Below are positions 27,028 through 39,525 of a DNA stretch of 64,000 bases, piece by piece. Made by a program: the position numbers and the translations under genes. The stretch comes from Albula goreensis (Eukaryota; Chordata; Actinopteri; Albuliformes; Albulidae). The notes below the pieces were generated by a model. That model worked only from the letters and a program-made list of their open reading frames with translations. It had not been told where the DNA came from and ran no database searches. The stretch lies in the NCBI GenBank assembly GCA_022829145.1, contig CM040741.1, forward strand, positions 55,982,180-56,046,179, given 5' to 3'. The first letter of the stretch is position 1, and each line of letters opens with the position of its first letter.

Positions 27028-30000
27028 TACAAATGAGTTTGGTTGTTTTTATCAGGACTCTAATAAATTTGGCCTAGTTTTGAAATTCATTCCCAAATAT
27101 TATAAACCATCATGTTATTTGTAAGTGAAATAATAACTATTGAAATGGTAAAACTACAAAAAGAAATGGAGATATGCAGGTGTAATAAAAGTAATAAAAT
27201 TTCAGCTTAATGGCAAGATGACTAATAAATTGAATAATATCACACTTGACCACTGCAAAACAAACTACTATTGCAGGTTTTGAGAGTAGTAGTTTGGACA
27301 GATTGCGGTGGCCATTTTGTTTCAATCAAGAGACAAGCATAATGCTTCTGTAAACCTGCCTGTCAATCAGTTAATTGGTTCCAGAGAGCTGGCTGCTCAG
27401 CATTAGGTGCTTAGTGGACAGGTGATCCTCAGAACAAAGGAATTAAAGAAACAGTCCACATAATGGTAAATACTTATACAATCAAATACATGCAATAAAT
27501 GTCAAGCTGCTTGATAACACTGTACTACGTTTTTGATACTATCACTTCCTGAACCTTACCCAGTGGGATGTTATTACATATCCCACTGCACAAAATGAAT
27601 CACAGGAGGTCTGTGTTTGAATCAGTGATGCATAGCCTATAAAAGTCTTTTTATGCAGTTAAATGAAAAGGAATTGCCTTCACCCAATCAACCAGGTCAG
27701 GTCTGTATTTTTTGTAATAGTTAATCATTCCTAAACATTCAAACAGAACATTTTTATATTCCCCTTGGATATCATTCTTAACCCCAAAATATGTCTTTCA
27801 GTAAAAAAATATATTAAAGCGTTTTTTAGCAATGTGTTTTTAAGGAATTCATCTAAGCTTTCGCAGGAGAAAAACAGGTCTGCTTTCCCATTCATACACA
27901 AAACCACATCAAAGGCTCATCTTTTGGGAAACTCATTTACACTCTGCAGACATCACCCTGACAGCACCACCGAGACGACCGAAACCGAGGGAGCCTCCGT
28001 TAATCTAAAAACAGCTGTAAGTCACAAATCTTCAGCTCTACCTTAACTGGGAGCAACAACTCTTAGCCCCTGTGCAGTATAAAGCAAACACACAGGATTG
28101 TGCTATTGCTTTCGATCTGAACTCAAAAGTATGGCCCATTAAACTCAGTGTAAAGTGAAGCATACAGTTAACGCCCCATTCTGCGAAAAGAAAGGTCACA
28201 AGAAACTCTTGAATACGCTGTCTGGAAAATCGTTCTAACAATTCAACAAGCCAGATTCTTTCTCCAGGAGATGATACTGCAAGGTAAAATGATCCCGTTG
28301 CCAGGGCTGATGTTGTCTTTAACAAGGCCACTGTGCCGCAATGTTAAATAACAAGCAGGCTCAGATTTAATATGCCACGACCATTTGTTTTTAATATGGC
28401 AAAATATGAATTTTTGATCCAGCTTGAATGTGCGGCATTCAGATTCACCATGTTTTTTTTATTATTTAAAAAATGCATTTTAAATCTAATTGAAAGAGGA
28501 TACTTACACATTACTTGAAATCATCTGAATTTAATAAGCCATAATTGCCTTCATGGGTCCATTACTTTCCATCTGAGAGAAAATAAAGGTAAATTTTGTC
28601 CAGTGCGTCACAGATAATTGGTAAATGGCCGTTTGGGACAGGTGGATAGAGTATCCAAGCTCTGGAAAGTTAAAGTGCCAGATAAAACTGGCCCATGCAC
28701 ATTTTGAAAAAAAGAGAAATTAATGAACAGAATTGTGCACAAACTCCAGTCATAATGGTCTCTGTTCTGTTCTCACCTTGAGAAACAAGAGTAGATGGTC
28801 TATGAGACCAAGGAGTCGACTCACTTTTGCATGGCTCAGTAGAATTATTACAGGACTGGAGCTCAGTGCTTCACCTGATGTAACCTCTAAAGGTGAAGCC
28901 AAATCAGACAGGACAAACCAGTGATAGGTGTCCCAGAAAACCTGGGAAAAACCCACATTTACAAACACAGGCCTGGAACCCAGATTAGAATGAAGCACAT
29001 TCAAATGCTTGCCGGTGGTTCAAATGGTCACATCACTGTTTCATCAAAGAATCTAAATTTACAAAGCTTTTTCCGGAAAAAAAGTCATAAATTCTTTTAC
29101 ATATGGGCAAGTATTTAAAACAAAAAAAAGTCAGAGCTTAATTGTGCTATCATTATCATTAAATAAGTATGTATTAAATAAATAATTTAAACATTCATAT
29201 AAACAACCTCAGCTAAATATGCGAGCCTCATCATCTGTATGTAACTTCTGTTATGATAAAAAGCTGCCTGTCCTGAAAACAAGGGTAATGCACCAATCCA
29301 TGAACAGTATCTTTGACAAGACATCAGGTCATGTCTGATGTAGCAAATCAGTCTTGAAGCAGATTTACAAGCTAACCTTGTTCTAAAGTAAGGCCCTATT
29401 TTTGATGAACAACTGGTCTTTCCATCTAACCGATTTTCAAGTAGTTATGCAAGCTTCACCTTTACACAAACACTTTCCAGCTTCTGCTGCCACTAATACT
29501 TTCCCTGGGCTTTCTGCTGGCTTTCACTTCCTTCCCTCCTTAGCCTTCCTTTGTTCTCTCGGTTTAATTTTTCCCTTGTTTTTGTTGTAATGAATATAAA
29601 AAAGGAAAGAAGATTAATCACAGATTTTACATGCAGCTATGCACGTGTGCACTCATAACACTCATTTCACTCATGAAATAACACAGAGTTGCATTCTGCA
29701 AGATTCAGCATTTTTCTTTTTTGGTTGTTTCTTTTGTCGAAAAACAAAGTACAAAGTGAGTACCAATTCGAGTTTTCATTCTGTATCCATTCATTATTAT
29801 ATTACCTGAACACAAGTCCAGACTCCAACCAGCTGTGCTATTCCCCAATGTACTGATACAGTTGGAAGTTGGAACCACCTGACCCAATACAACAAACTAT
29901 CTGTGAACACATGGCCATGGAGACTGGCTCTGCATTAACATGATGAAACCCAGGGCCCTTTGGTATGACACATCCTGGAGATGACAGTTAACAGTATACT

Positions 30001-33000
30001 GCCCTGGTTTGCCTCCTCACTGTTTCCATACAGAGCTCAGTAGGACATGCTTTCTTTCCGTTTCTTCATCTTCTGCCAGTGCTACCCTTACATTTTTGGT
30101 TCCTTTCTGTTTACTTTGACAGCCGGCACAATTATGATCTAATCTGTAAACAAACGTCTTAAGCTATTCAAACCAGTCCTTATCAGCCTCCAAAGAGGAT
30201 TGTACAGTCATGCATTCAGACTGAGTGTTTCTAATTTCTAAGTGCAGAGTAAATCCCGGGGATCAGGCAAAGTCATGTTAAAAGTTAGGCAAAGGTGAGG
30301 AGGTGGGCATTTCTCAATGTATACATCCTCATTCCAGAGTCCTCTGGTTGTATGTTGACTCTCCTCTTGTTTGATTGGTGGAACATGCGTGTGAAACACT
30401 GAGCGCCTTTCCCAGGTCCTTTAGTGGGATCCCCAAAACAGAGAGGGTCCAGTCAGGGATTATACATTCTTCAGCATCACATGGCAGGTAGGTTGACCTG
30501 TTTTTTTCTGCAAGAGTTTGCAGATTGCACAGCCTTTACATAACCCCTTTATTTACACACAACCACACCAGGCAAGCATGTTCAGCCATGGTCGATGTTT
30601 TCCTATTTGTATGGACTGTAAAAGCAAAATTGGATTATGTGCGACCACAACATGGAAATAAAGTCAAGAAGCATGGATTGCTTCAGTTGCAACAGAAGGT
30701 CATTGTGCTACACCTGAGTTTTTCTAATAAGTTACAACATTCTTTTTGCAATTATGGCATATATTTTGTTTATGCTGGCTTAACTGGGCATTCCAGCACA
30801 ATCCGTTTCATTCAAAAACAGGCAAAGAAAATCAGCAATTTTGCCATTTACACAGTATACATAACAATAAATCTCTTTTGAAAGAGAATTTTGCTCTCTT
30901 CAAAAACACAACTGATCTACTTACAACCACAGTGCTGATAGTGCATTAATCATCAGAGATATGGATTTTGGTGCATTGGCTTGGTGATGCAACTTCAATG
31001 CAATTTAAAAAACACTTGCTGGAACACTGCAACTTAGTGAAAACTGGCTATCTAAACACTTACAGACTATTTAATGGTTTACAAATAACTGTAAGGATTT
31101 GGCAGGAAATAATGGGAAGTTTTATTTTCTTTTAAAGCTTGCGCAGAGTGCTGATTCAAATCACAGTGAGGAACTGTAAACATGATGACATCAGAGCAGC
31201 GCGGGCTGTCCTTCCACCCCTGACACAGAGTATGGGGCGACTGCAGCACTGCAGGTAATTAAAAGCAGATGCTGCTCACAGGCCATTTTCCCCTCCACAT
31301 TAATGAAAGAACCTGTCTTTCTCTATCTCTGCTGACTTGTGTGGAGCTGAAAACAAAAGTGCTATTCACATTCAAAGCTACTGTCAACATGTGCAAAAAA
31401 AAGACAAGCTGTAATTTTGGTAGGAATGTGTGTTTTTAACAGTTTATCAGTTGTGTTTCAGGAAATCTCAAAATGTCTTTAACCTGTGGCACAAAACCTA
31501 ATTATACAGTTTTTTTCTCTGAAGCAAGGAAATAATACTATGTGGTATTTTTTGTAAAACAATTCTTTTGCTTTTTTGTGGGATGAGGCCTCTGAAATGG
31601 ATATATATTGTAAATGGTAACATTAACAACTGTAGCTTTTTTTTTTTTTTTTTTTTTTTTTTAACTCCGTCACTATCAGAAAAACTCTGGGAAGATTGTT
31701 TGTCAGTACTTAAATATGCAATTCCAGTTAGTGTCACTGACTGTGAATTCACATGTATGTCCCTCACAACATAATTGTAAGTGGGGATTCATTTCAAAAT
31801 GCTAGGCTACATTTTTAAGTAACCTATGCTGGTACACATTCATCAGTTAGTGAAGTACTCTATGTATTTGGCAAAATAAATAAAAAAGGTCCAAATTACC
31901 CCTAACATTAAGTGTAGCCAGTATGATTTTTTTAAAAACCCTTCACATATTCCACAGACAGCTACCCCCATCCTTTGATTAAGTTGTGACATTCTTTATT
32001 TTACCCAGCAAATCACATGCCATTGCTATTTTAGACAGTGGATCCCAAGCACTACAGAGGTAGTCTTGTAAAACTGGTCCTTTCATCCTAGTATCTATCT
32101 CTAAATGGACCTAGTCCACAGACTCAATATTTATCACATTTTGGCAGAATTGCCACAATAAGTTGTCAACTGCCACTGTACAAATGGTATTTCTCTCCCA
32201 ACCACCCTTCTACAACAAATTCAGATCTTATCTCCCTCCAGCAACACCACTAACCCTCATCTTCAAGGTAGCTTACAGGCAGTAATTTCATCCAAATGGC
32301 TGGGTTAAAACAACAAGTCCCATCTCATAAATGGAGGCACTGCCCTTTGAAGCTCCTGCCACTTGGAAGCTAAAAGACAAAGATTTTAATGGGGTGAGGA
32401 AGAGGAGTTGTGAAAGGGAAAACAATTCTCCTCTCCCTCTCTCAAATATGGCATTTTGTTACTGCTCTCCAGTCACTGGCCTCAGTACCTCATCCAGTGT
32501 TTGATAAGTGGAATAAAAGTGATAATATTGTGTATGCACATATGGTAACAATAGAATGTATGTCATCTGAATTACATGTTGACTTTACAGCAAGGACAAA
32601 ACTGTCAACCAGAGGAAATTTCACTGGTTACTTAAATGCAGCTCAATTTCTAAACCAACAAAAAAACTGTACTATTTATGTCTATTCCTTCACATAAGGC
32701 AGCACTAAATAACTGGCACTGAATTCATATTATTTATTTTCCAATATTTAAGTAAATGCCAACCTTTATCCACTGGGAGTCATTATTTACAGAGAAGAAA
32801 CTGCTTTAGGGTGGAGGAAAATGGAGACCGCTTAAATATTCACCCTAGTACCCACAAAAAATGTTTTTTTTTAATCTTTTAATTATTTGAAATGTACATC
32901 GCCATCATATAAACACATTATGACAAGTTGGCAGTATTAGGATCATAGAGATATTTTCTGGTAAATAATTTGTGCGTAAGCAGAATGTATTTCGACATAC

Positions 33001-33236
33001 TCCACTTAGTCTACCCTCACTGCTGGCTTGCTCCACCAAACCATGATTTACAAAGCATCTGTACCGGGGAAGACAAGCATTATCTGAAAGCTTGTTAAAC
33101 TGCTGCTATGTGCTTGTCATTTTCCTGTCCCACCAGGGACAAATTTAAACGCTTCCGTGAAAGAAAAACACGGGAAGTGATCCGAAAAGGACTGGTCAGC
33201 GTGGAGGGCCCTCTCTCCTCACCATCTGCTGACTGA
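18995..33236 (+). CDS. Candidate nested gene, two coding exons, 88-aa coiled-coil protein of unknown function
   Basis: Coding exons at 18995-19161 and 33137-33236 join in matching phase (two bases of a Val codon plus one) to give 88 residues and a TGA stop. The N-terminal third is polar and acidic. Residues about 38-59 show a regular 3-4 hydrophobic spacing (L38, I42, M45, L49, I52, V56, F59) typical of a coiled coil. A strongly basic segment follows (KFKRFRERKTREVIRKG), then a Ser/Pro-rich tail. The gene lies on the strand opposite the inferred host intron. I do not recognise the family. Further exons between or before these two cannot be excluded, and a transposon origin of the first piece is an alternative. 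Confidence 0.45.
26493..26521. repeat. 12-bp stem hairpin with ACGC loop
   Basis: AGAGCCCTCCTCA, loop ACGC and TGAGGAGGCTCT form a stem with a single bulged C. A MEF2-like CCAAAAATAG lies just upstream near 26456. Confidence 0.55.
26975..27023. repeat. (AC)n microsatellite, about 24 units
   Basis: A perfect AC array grades into an (ATAC) extension at 27022-27030. Confidence 0.98.
27965..28016 (+). other. Exon-like 52-nt segment in the intron, plus strand
   Basis: The segment is bounded by an acceptor-like CCTGACAG and a strong GTAAGT donor. It is CpG-rich and open in a frame reading TTETTETEGASVNLKTA. Its exit phase would not keep the nested gene's last exon in frame, so it is not assigned to that gene. 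Confidence 0.2.
31637..31662. repeat. Poly-T run (T26)
   Basis: A homopolymer of 26 T lies in the inferred ROR2 intron. No retroposed sequence was recognised beside it. Confidence 0.9.
33137..33236 (+). CDS. Candidate nested gene, exon 2 (C-terminus)
   Basis: A pyrimidine-rich acceptor (CATTTTCCTGTCCCACCAG) is followed by a frame reading DKFKRFRERKTREVIRKG, LVSVEGPLSSPSAD and TGA at 33234-33236. The one-base phase complements exon 1. A plus-strand AATAAA that could end a 3' UTR lies about 1.1 kb on, at 34317-34322. Confidence 0.45.
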
Positions 33237-33408
33237 AGGGAGTTTTACTGATCCAACACAAGAGAAGGCAGATGGCATTTTACAGTACTGTATTTTTTCA
33301 TTTTTCTTGTAGTGTTGCTCAATTTGCTAGTTTTCAACTAAGTTCGATCAAAAGTTTTTCTGTATTTTTTTTTTCTTTGTTCCTTACGGACATTTCTTTC
33401 CACTTCAG

Positions 33409-33433
33409 AGACAGGATCAAAAGGAAGACGTAA
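33409..33433 (+). CDS. Possible alternative last exon of the nested gene
   Basis: A long T-rich tract and the acceptor CCACTTCAG precede a short frame that, spliced to exon 1, would read V-DRIKRKT-stop (TAA at 33431-33433). The peptide loosely resembles the start of the other terminal exon (DKFKR...RKT). The alternative is a 21-nt cassette exon ending at a GTAAGA donor (33430-33435). Support is weak. Confidence 0.2.
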
Positions 33434-33826
33434 GAATGGACACGTGTTTGGAGCCGATCCCATTGGCTTTAATTAACTTAAGGAGGAAGCAAAAATAGAG
33501 CCAGGGGCTTAAGGAGAGAATATACATGAATACATAAAACAGGCGGTTTATTTTAAACAAGGTTACACAGTTGTGGAAATATGCACTATCAAACATGAGA
33601 CAACGTCCTGTGGCTGTTTAGCAGCCAGATTAAAAACAGATTCAAGCACTCTGCCTAATGGCTTATTACAGACCAGACCAGCCCAGCAAACTAAACAAAG
33701 ACATTTCATCATCTGCCCCTCAAGCTCTGAGAAAACATCTGATAAAGACATATCAATTCACACAGTAGAAATGAGTGAAGAATTTGTATACCATATGGAA
33801 GAGGCGTGATATGTCTCAACTGGAGA

Positions 33827-33861
33827 GGGGGTGAGAGGGGTGGGGGGGTGGGGGTTGGGGG
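33827..33861 (+). other. G-rich tract with quadruplex potential
   Basis: Five runs of four to seven G with short spacers lie here, about 400-600 bp past the candidate terminal exons of the nested gene. Confidence 0.55.
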
Positions 33862-36800
33862 AACCCGCAAGTAAGCTTTATGTCTTGTGAGTTTACTGAA
33901 ATTCCAAAAGAATATGCACAACTAATTTTTTTTCATAATGGATTAGTCAAAGTAAAATTCAGTGATCTATTAACTGACCACGTTTTCCATGGAAGGTTTC
34001 ATCGATTTTCTCCAAGCATTTTTCCACATTCTTTTTCTCCTGTTAAGACACCTTCTTTAGTTTTCCAAGACACTGACTGGTGTGTCCCAGAACAGATGGA
34101 GAGAAAAAGAAAATCCCACACTGTCATGCAGTAAAAGGACAGTCTGGCTTCCTGCTCCATGCTGCTACTGTTTTCACCTAATTTTTCAGACCAGTGCTTT
34201 AGACCATACTATAGGATCTGTCTTTCTACACTCACACCCTCTTCACAAACCAACAAAAGCAAGTAGTGCGACATAACTTCCTGTGACATATTCAAACCCC
34301 GGATGGAATGCTGTAAAATAAATAGTTAAAAGTCAAAGGAGGAAAAAATATCACTAACTTTTCAGACTGGGGAATTTCCCGAAGGCTCTCGGAATTTCTA
34401 GGACAGATGTGGAGAGCAGGGCTACCTGGCGGAGGAACACAACCAGGCGCATACAGCAATGCACAGCAGTCGGTTTTTCCAAATTTGAATATAAATGGCC
34501 GTAACTAACCACTGAGACAGCGCTCTGTTTTCCACATGCACGTGTTCCAAACAGCTTCTGTTGTACTTCCCAAGCACTAGGACTAAATGGCACATGTAAA
34601 AAATAATTTTGCAGCTGTGGCAGGGCAATGCAGTGACAAACAATGTTAAAATGAATGTGGTAAAAATGTGTTGTTCAAAAATCAGGGTCCACAGTCAAGC
34701 AAATTCCATGATCTCTAGGGAAATTCCTCAGCAGAAAGAGGTTTCAAGAATGTAATCTTTTGGTTTGGCTCTGCCATGCTTCATTACATTCCTGCATTTT
34801 AATTTCCTTTCAAGTTTATTACAGAGCTGCTGTAGCAAGGGCTGACATGACAGGACACCTGGCGTGCCCCGTCTTAATGAGGCCCTTGGTGCAGTGCTGA
34901 CAGGTATGTGATGGACGTTATCGAAATCTTACCTTCCTTACCTTAGTGTTCATTGGCTGAAATTCAAACTCACCCGGCATGAGAGCCCTCAGTTCACAAA
35001 CTACATTCTTAGATACCGCACAATATTTGTTGAAAACTTAAATTACCAGACACTGGTAAAGTGGAACTAAATGCAAAATCAATGTCTGCTTAAAATAGGT
35101 ACAAATTTAAAGATGTGTAAACAGAGGTTACTATTAACGCCTACCTAGAACAGATCTTACAGTCTGGCCTTACAGTCTACTGTATCTAATTCTTCCCACA
35201 CGTCATCTCCACACTTGGCACAATATGTCTATTCACGGTAAATAACAAAAATGTACTTCAGTCAACTTCACCTATTCCTTCCCCTTCAATCTCCTCAATA
35301 TGACAAATATTCTAGTTTAACCTCTGATCTCTGATCCATCGGCCAAAGTACACAGTCTCGAATGAGGTCAGGATTCTCACTTTGGTATCCCAGCTAAAGC
35401 CATACTGTTATAACAACACAATGATGTACTTACATTTCATGCAACATGATAATCTAGTTACATTTCATGAAAATAAAACATTAAATTAAACATTTATGAA
35501 ACTTGTGGAGAATAATAGGTGTTTCAGTTGGACTTGAGTTTCAAATAAATACCCACACATATTTGAGACTGTCTCTTTTAAAAAGACTTATTGTTATGCC
35601 ACATGCTTGCTGGTAGCTTACAGAGTGTTAAAGATCAGACCTCATGTGTGCGCGTACACACACGCACCCTACATACTCCAATTACACAGCTAACATTTCC
35701 CTGGTATTTTCAGTGTCTTATTCTTGGTGTGTTTCGCTTTTAATTGGACAGGAAATTTTAACTGTGCACTGATGCTGCCAGCTAATTTCATGACAGAAGT
35801 AAAAATAACAATCGTTTTATTAGCCAACCACAACACTGAGAGTTTATCTGGTTCATAACACCATTTCAGAGCATCAGGTTTTGCTAGGCTTAGTACCTTA
35901 AAGTTATAACAATCCTCATAAGTGAAACTATAAGTACACGCACCCCACATCCACTCAATCCAACCCAGCCGTACTACGTCTTGATGGTGCGATCTCCAAA
36001 GGGACTAGTTGAAATTGTGATTGGACGTTCAAGAAGCTGCATTAAAAGTAACCTCATAAAGTGCTGAAAAGGCTCCAACTGCAGAATTGGCCGTTTCCTC
36101 AACCAAATTCTCATGGTGGTATTTACTGTGAAGCACTGCTGGCTCCCTCTGTACTAGCCCAGCAGGAAGAGGTTTCCTTCAATTCTGCACTACAGGCAAT
36201 TAGCCATAAGTCTATGTGTTTTACATAAGCAAGGCTTCAGAACCACATGCTGTCAAAATTATTCTTCCACTCACCAAGGTGTCAACATGATTTCCTGCCA
36301 GAAAAGTCAAATGAAAGCTTTGCAGTTTAAGGACTAGGACTAATTATCTCTAAGTATGCAGGCATTGCAATCGTTGAATGTTCTGGCAGAGAAGACTCAC
36401 TATAGGGGCCAGCTTTGACTTAAGCTCGTAATATGTGTGTACATGTATTATATATACGATCATTCATACACAAGATCATATCTACTGGATATGACTCTTT
36501 CAGAGGATTTCAATTGAGGTCTGCATCAAGGAGAACGTTTTTTTGACCCGACCCCAATGAAAACAATAATTTAATACCATAAAATGCATGAGTACTTTTA
36601 TTGAAGTGTATTTTGTCATCATGCATAAATCTGACAGAAAACTAACAGCCAGAGACATCTGAGGGAGAATCAGTTTGGTCCTGAAGAATAACTGAACAGA
36701 CACGACTGGATTGAGATCTGGCCAAAAATGTTCATCTGAGGAGCAAAACAAATAAATAAATTTTTACAATACATAAATACAAGTCCTTTTCCAAAACTGA

Positions 36801-39403
36801 TTACTATTAAAAGATATTCTTCAAAAAAAAAACTGCAGACACTACTGGACACAACTGTTGGAGCTAAACAAATGTAATCATCTCACTGCAATCCAATTCC
36901 ATTAGCAGTTACAATTGAAACACAATCCACCGGCCACAGAACTAAACGGTTGGAGACTGGCAGTTGGCCTATTATTTAAAGGAACGCTTAATGACTTCAG
37001 ATTTGCATTTGTTTATCTTTCTGTGCCTCGGGAAAAATCTCAGGATGGAAGAATGGGAAAATGACTCTGAAAACATTCTGCATTACCTTCGCATTACTGC
37101 AGCACCGGGGACACACATCGTCCAACTTTCCAGCTGAAGGCAACCACATTCATATTCCTTTTCCCTCAGAAATACAGTTAACTTACTGATGGCTTGGGCC
37201 GCCTCATCTCAGAAACCATCACATCAGCCCCTCTTGCTGTTCGTGCAGCACAAAATCTGGAACCGTCTTAGCGTTCTTACCACAACGCAAGAGTAATTCC
37301 TTCACAAAGCCTGGGAAATGAATTATGATGTATGACTGTGTGTATGTATATGTTTTTATTTTTTTTGTACACAAAATGTTTAATAAAACTCTGATTTCCA
37401 GTTTAAATATCAGGGAAAACTGAGCATAATGGAAAAAATACAAAAGCAATTATGTAAGAGAGCACTGACATAGATGTGTTTTTAAAGTACTCTGCTTCAA
37501 ATTTGCAATGCGAGGGGTGAATGATCTGCTATAAGACAGAAATGTCTGCAGCCAGCTACCCTAATCACCCACAAAGAAGTACTGCCTTCCCTGGTTGTAT
37601 TGGGATTACATTATGCTCTCATCTAGCTGGAATCATAGCAGCGGATGTTGCTACGAGTGCTGTGGTCTGGTCAATCAACCCTTACTCTTCATTACAGCAG
37701 AGCCCTACATTGGGAGTGGACTTCCACAATGTTGCTGACCACAACTTGGCAACTGAGCCGACCTCAGTTTACTTACTCCTCTAAGTGTACCTCTCTGGGT
37801 CAGTGAATTTCAACGCACACTTCCATTTTCTTGAAAGAGACTTACTTCAGTCCACTTATGTATAAGCAGTGAGAAAACAGGCTGATGGCGGCCTAAGAAC
37901 TGGGCTGACGTGCATTTCTAAGGGTCCTGAACTAAAAGGAATGAGACAGAGGGTAAGTCTGAGGCCAATGTGCAATGTGGTTTGACTGAATACAAGCTCA
38001 GAATGAAACCAGATCTTTCCCCTTAGCTGCCTGATATGTATATTAATGCAGATGTCATGAGTTCACACCAAATCCATTTTTCATCAAAACAGAAAGAATC
38101 AGCAGAGAGAGACCAGGACAACTGACATGCTAAAACAAGAAATTTCCATTCCTTTATGCGCAGTTAGCAATACTGAAATGTAGCCAATGAGCACATTAAC
38201 AACTGGCCTCTGATCGGCTATCCAGTTAGAGCAGACCGCTTCATCATGCCTTTCGTCTTTCAACTGGGAGTGCTTTTAAACTCAACCATGAATTCTGCTG
38301 GGTCCCCATTATGCAAACCTAGGAAAGTGCTAACAAGATTGTTAATGTTCCTCTAGCTCAACAGCACACCCCCTTTCCTCTTACTGTTGGCAGGGATTTC
38401 GCTATCCAATGACAGTCTTGGAAAGTACTCTCTATTGGAGAGCGTCTTCTGAAACCGCCAGGGTCTGACCCAAATAAAGTTCAATTCTAAATCTTCACAT
38501 GCGTGCCAGCAGGGCACAAGGACCCACAGTCAAAATGGCATGAAAGCGTGCCCTTTTACAAAAAGCACTTGGAGATTGTTGTAAATTTGTTCACCGGATC
38601 ATATGAAAATATAGCCCCGCTGAAGGAAAGAAAGAAGATTTGGAACTCAACAGGGCTGCTATTCATTTATGTTGATCCTTGGCTCTGTGCAGCCTCATGA
38701 CCACAGGTTTTAAGGGAATCTGCTTCTGAACCATGATTTGGGTGGCCTATGGAAATTGGCGATTTTTGGTGGTTTAACGTGACACATGGCCGGACTGAAG
38801 CCACTACTGCCAGCGGAAATCAGAACATGCCTGGAAGCCAGTAAAATTCCATGGTATACAGTCATCAAATAGCAGACACAGAAAAAAAACATCAAATTCA
38901 GAAAATATTTGGCACAGAGAATCCTATCAGTCTGTCAAACAGCACATTACCCCTACGGCAAGATCCCGGGTGCACTTTATTCACCGACTGACACAGCTAT
39001 GTAATGGTTTTAGTGTTTCCCTCATGCAGATCTGAACAGATGTACATGCTGTAAAATATTCAGCAAAGAAGAACAACACAAGTAATACATTGTTAAATCC
39101 ACAGTATGCCCATTAAGACCATGTCATAACACAACAAGGAGGAATTTTTACAGATATGCACATTTTCCCAAGTTTGTTGGAAGTTTTTCCAAATTTTGTT
39201 TGTAAATTTTTTCCAAACCCTGGTGCATATGCTGGTACCAGTTAAAACAATTTGTCATACTTTTATCTGAATCTAAATACATTCCATGATGAGTCATTGT
39301 AATGGATTTATAAAAATAAATACGGCACCATGTTTGCACCTGAATATTATGTTGGGGTACTCTCCTGTCCAAATCAGACCTATATGGCTGCACATGTTTT
39401 TCT

Positions 39404-39525
<122 letters not shown>

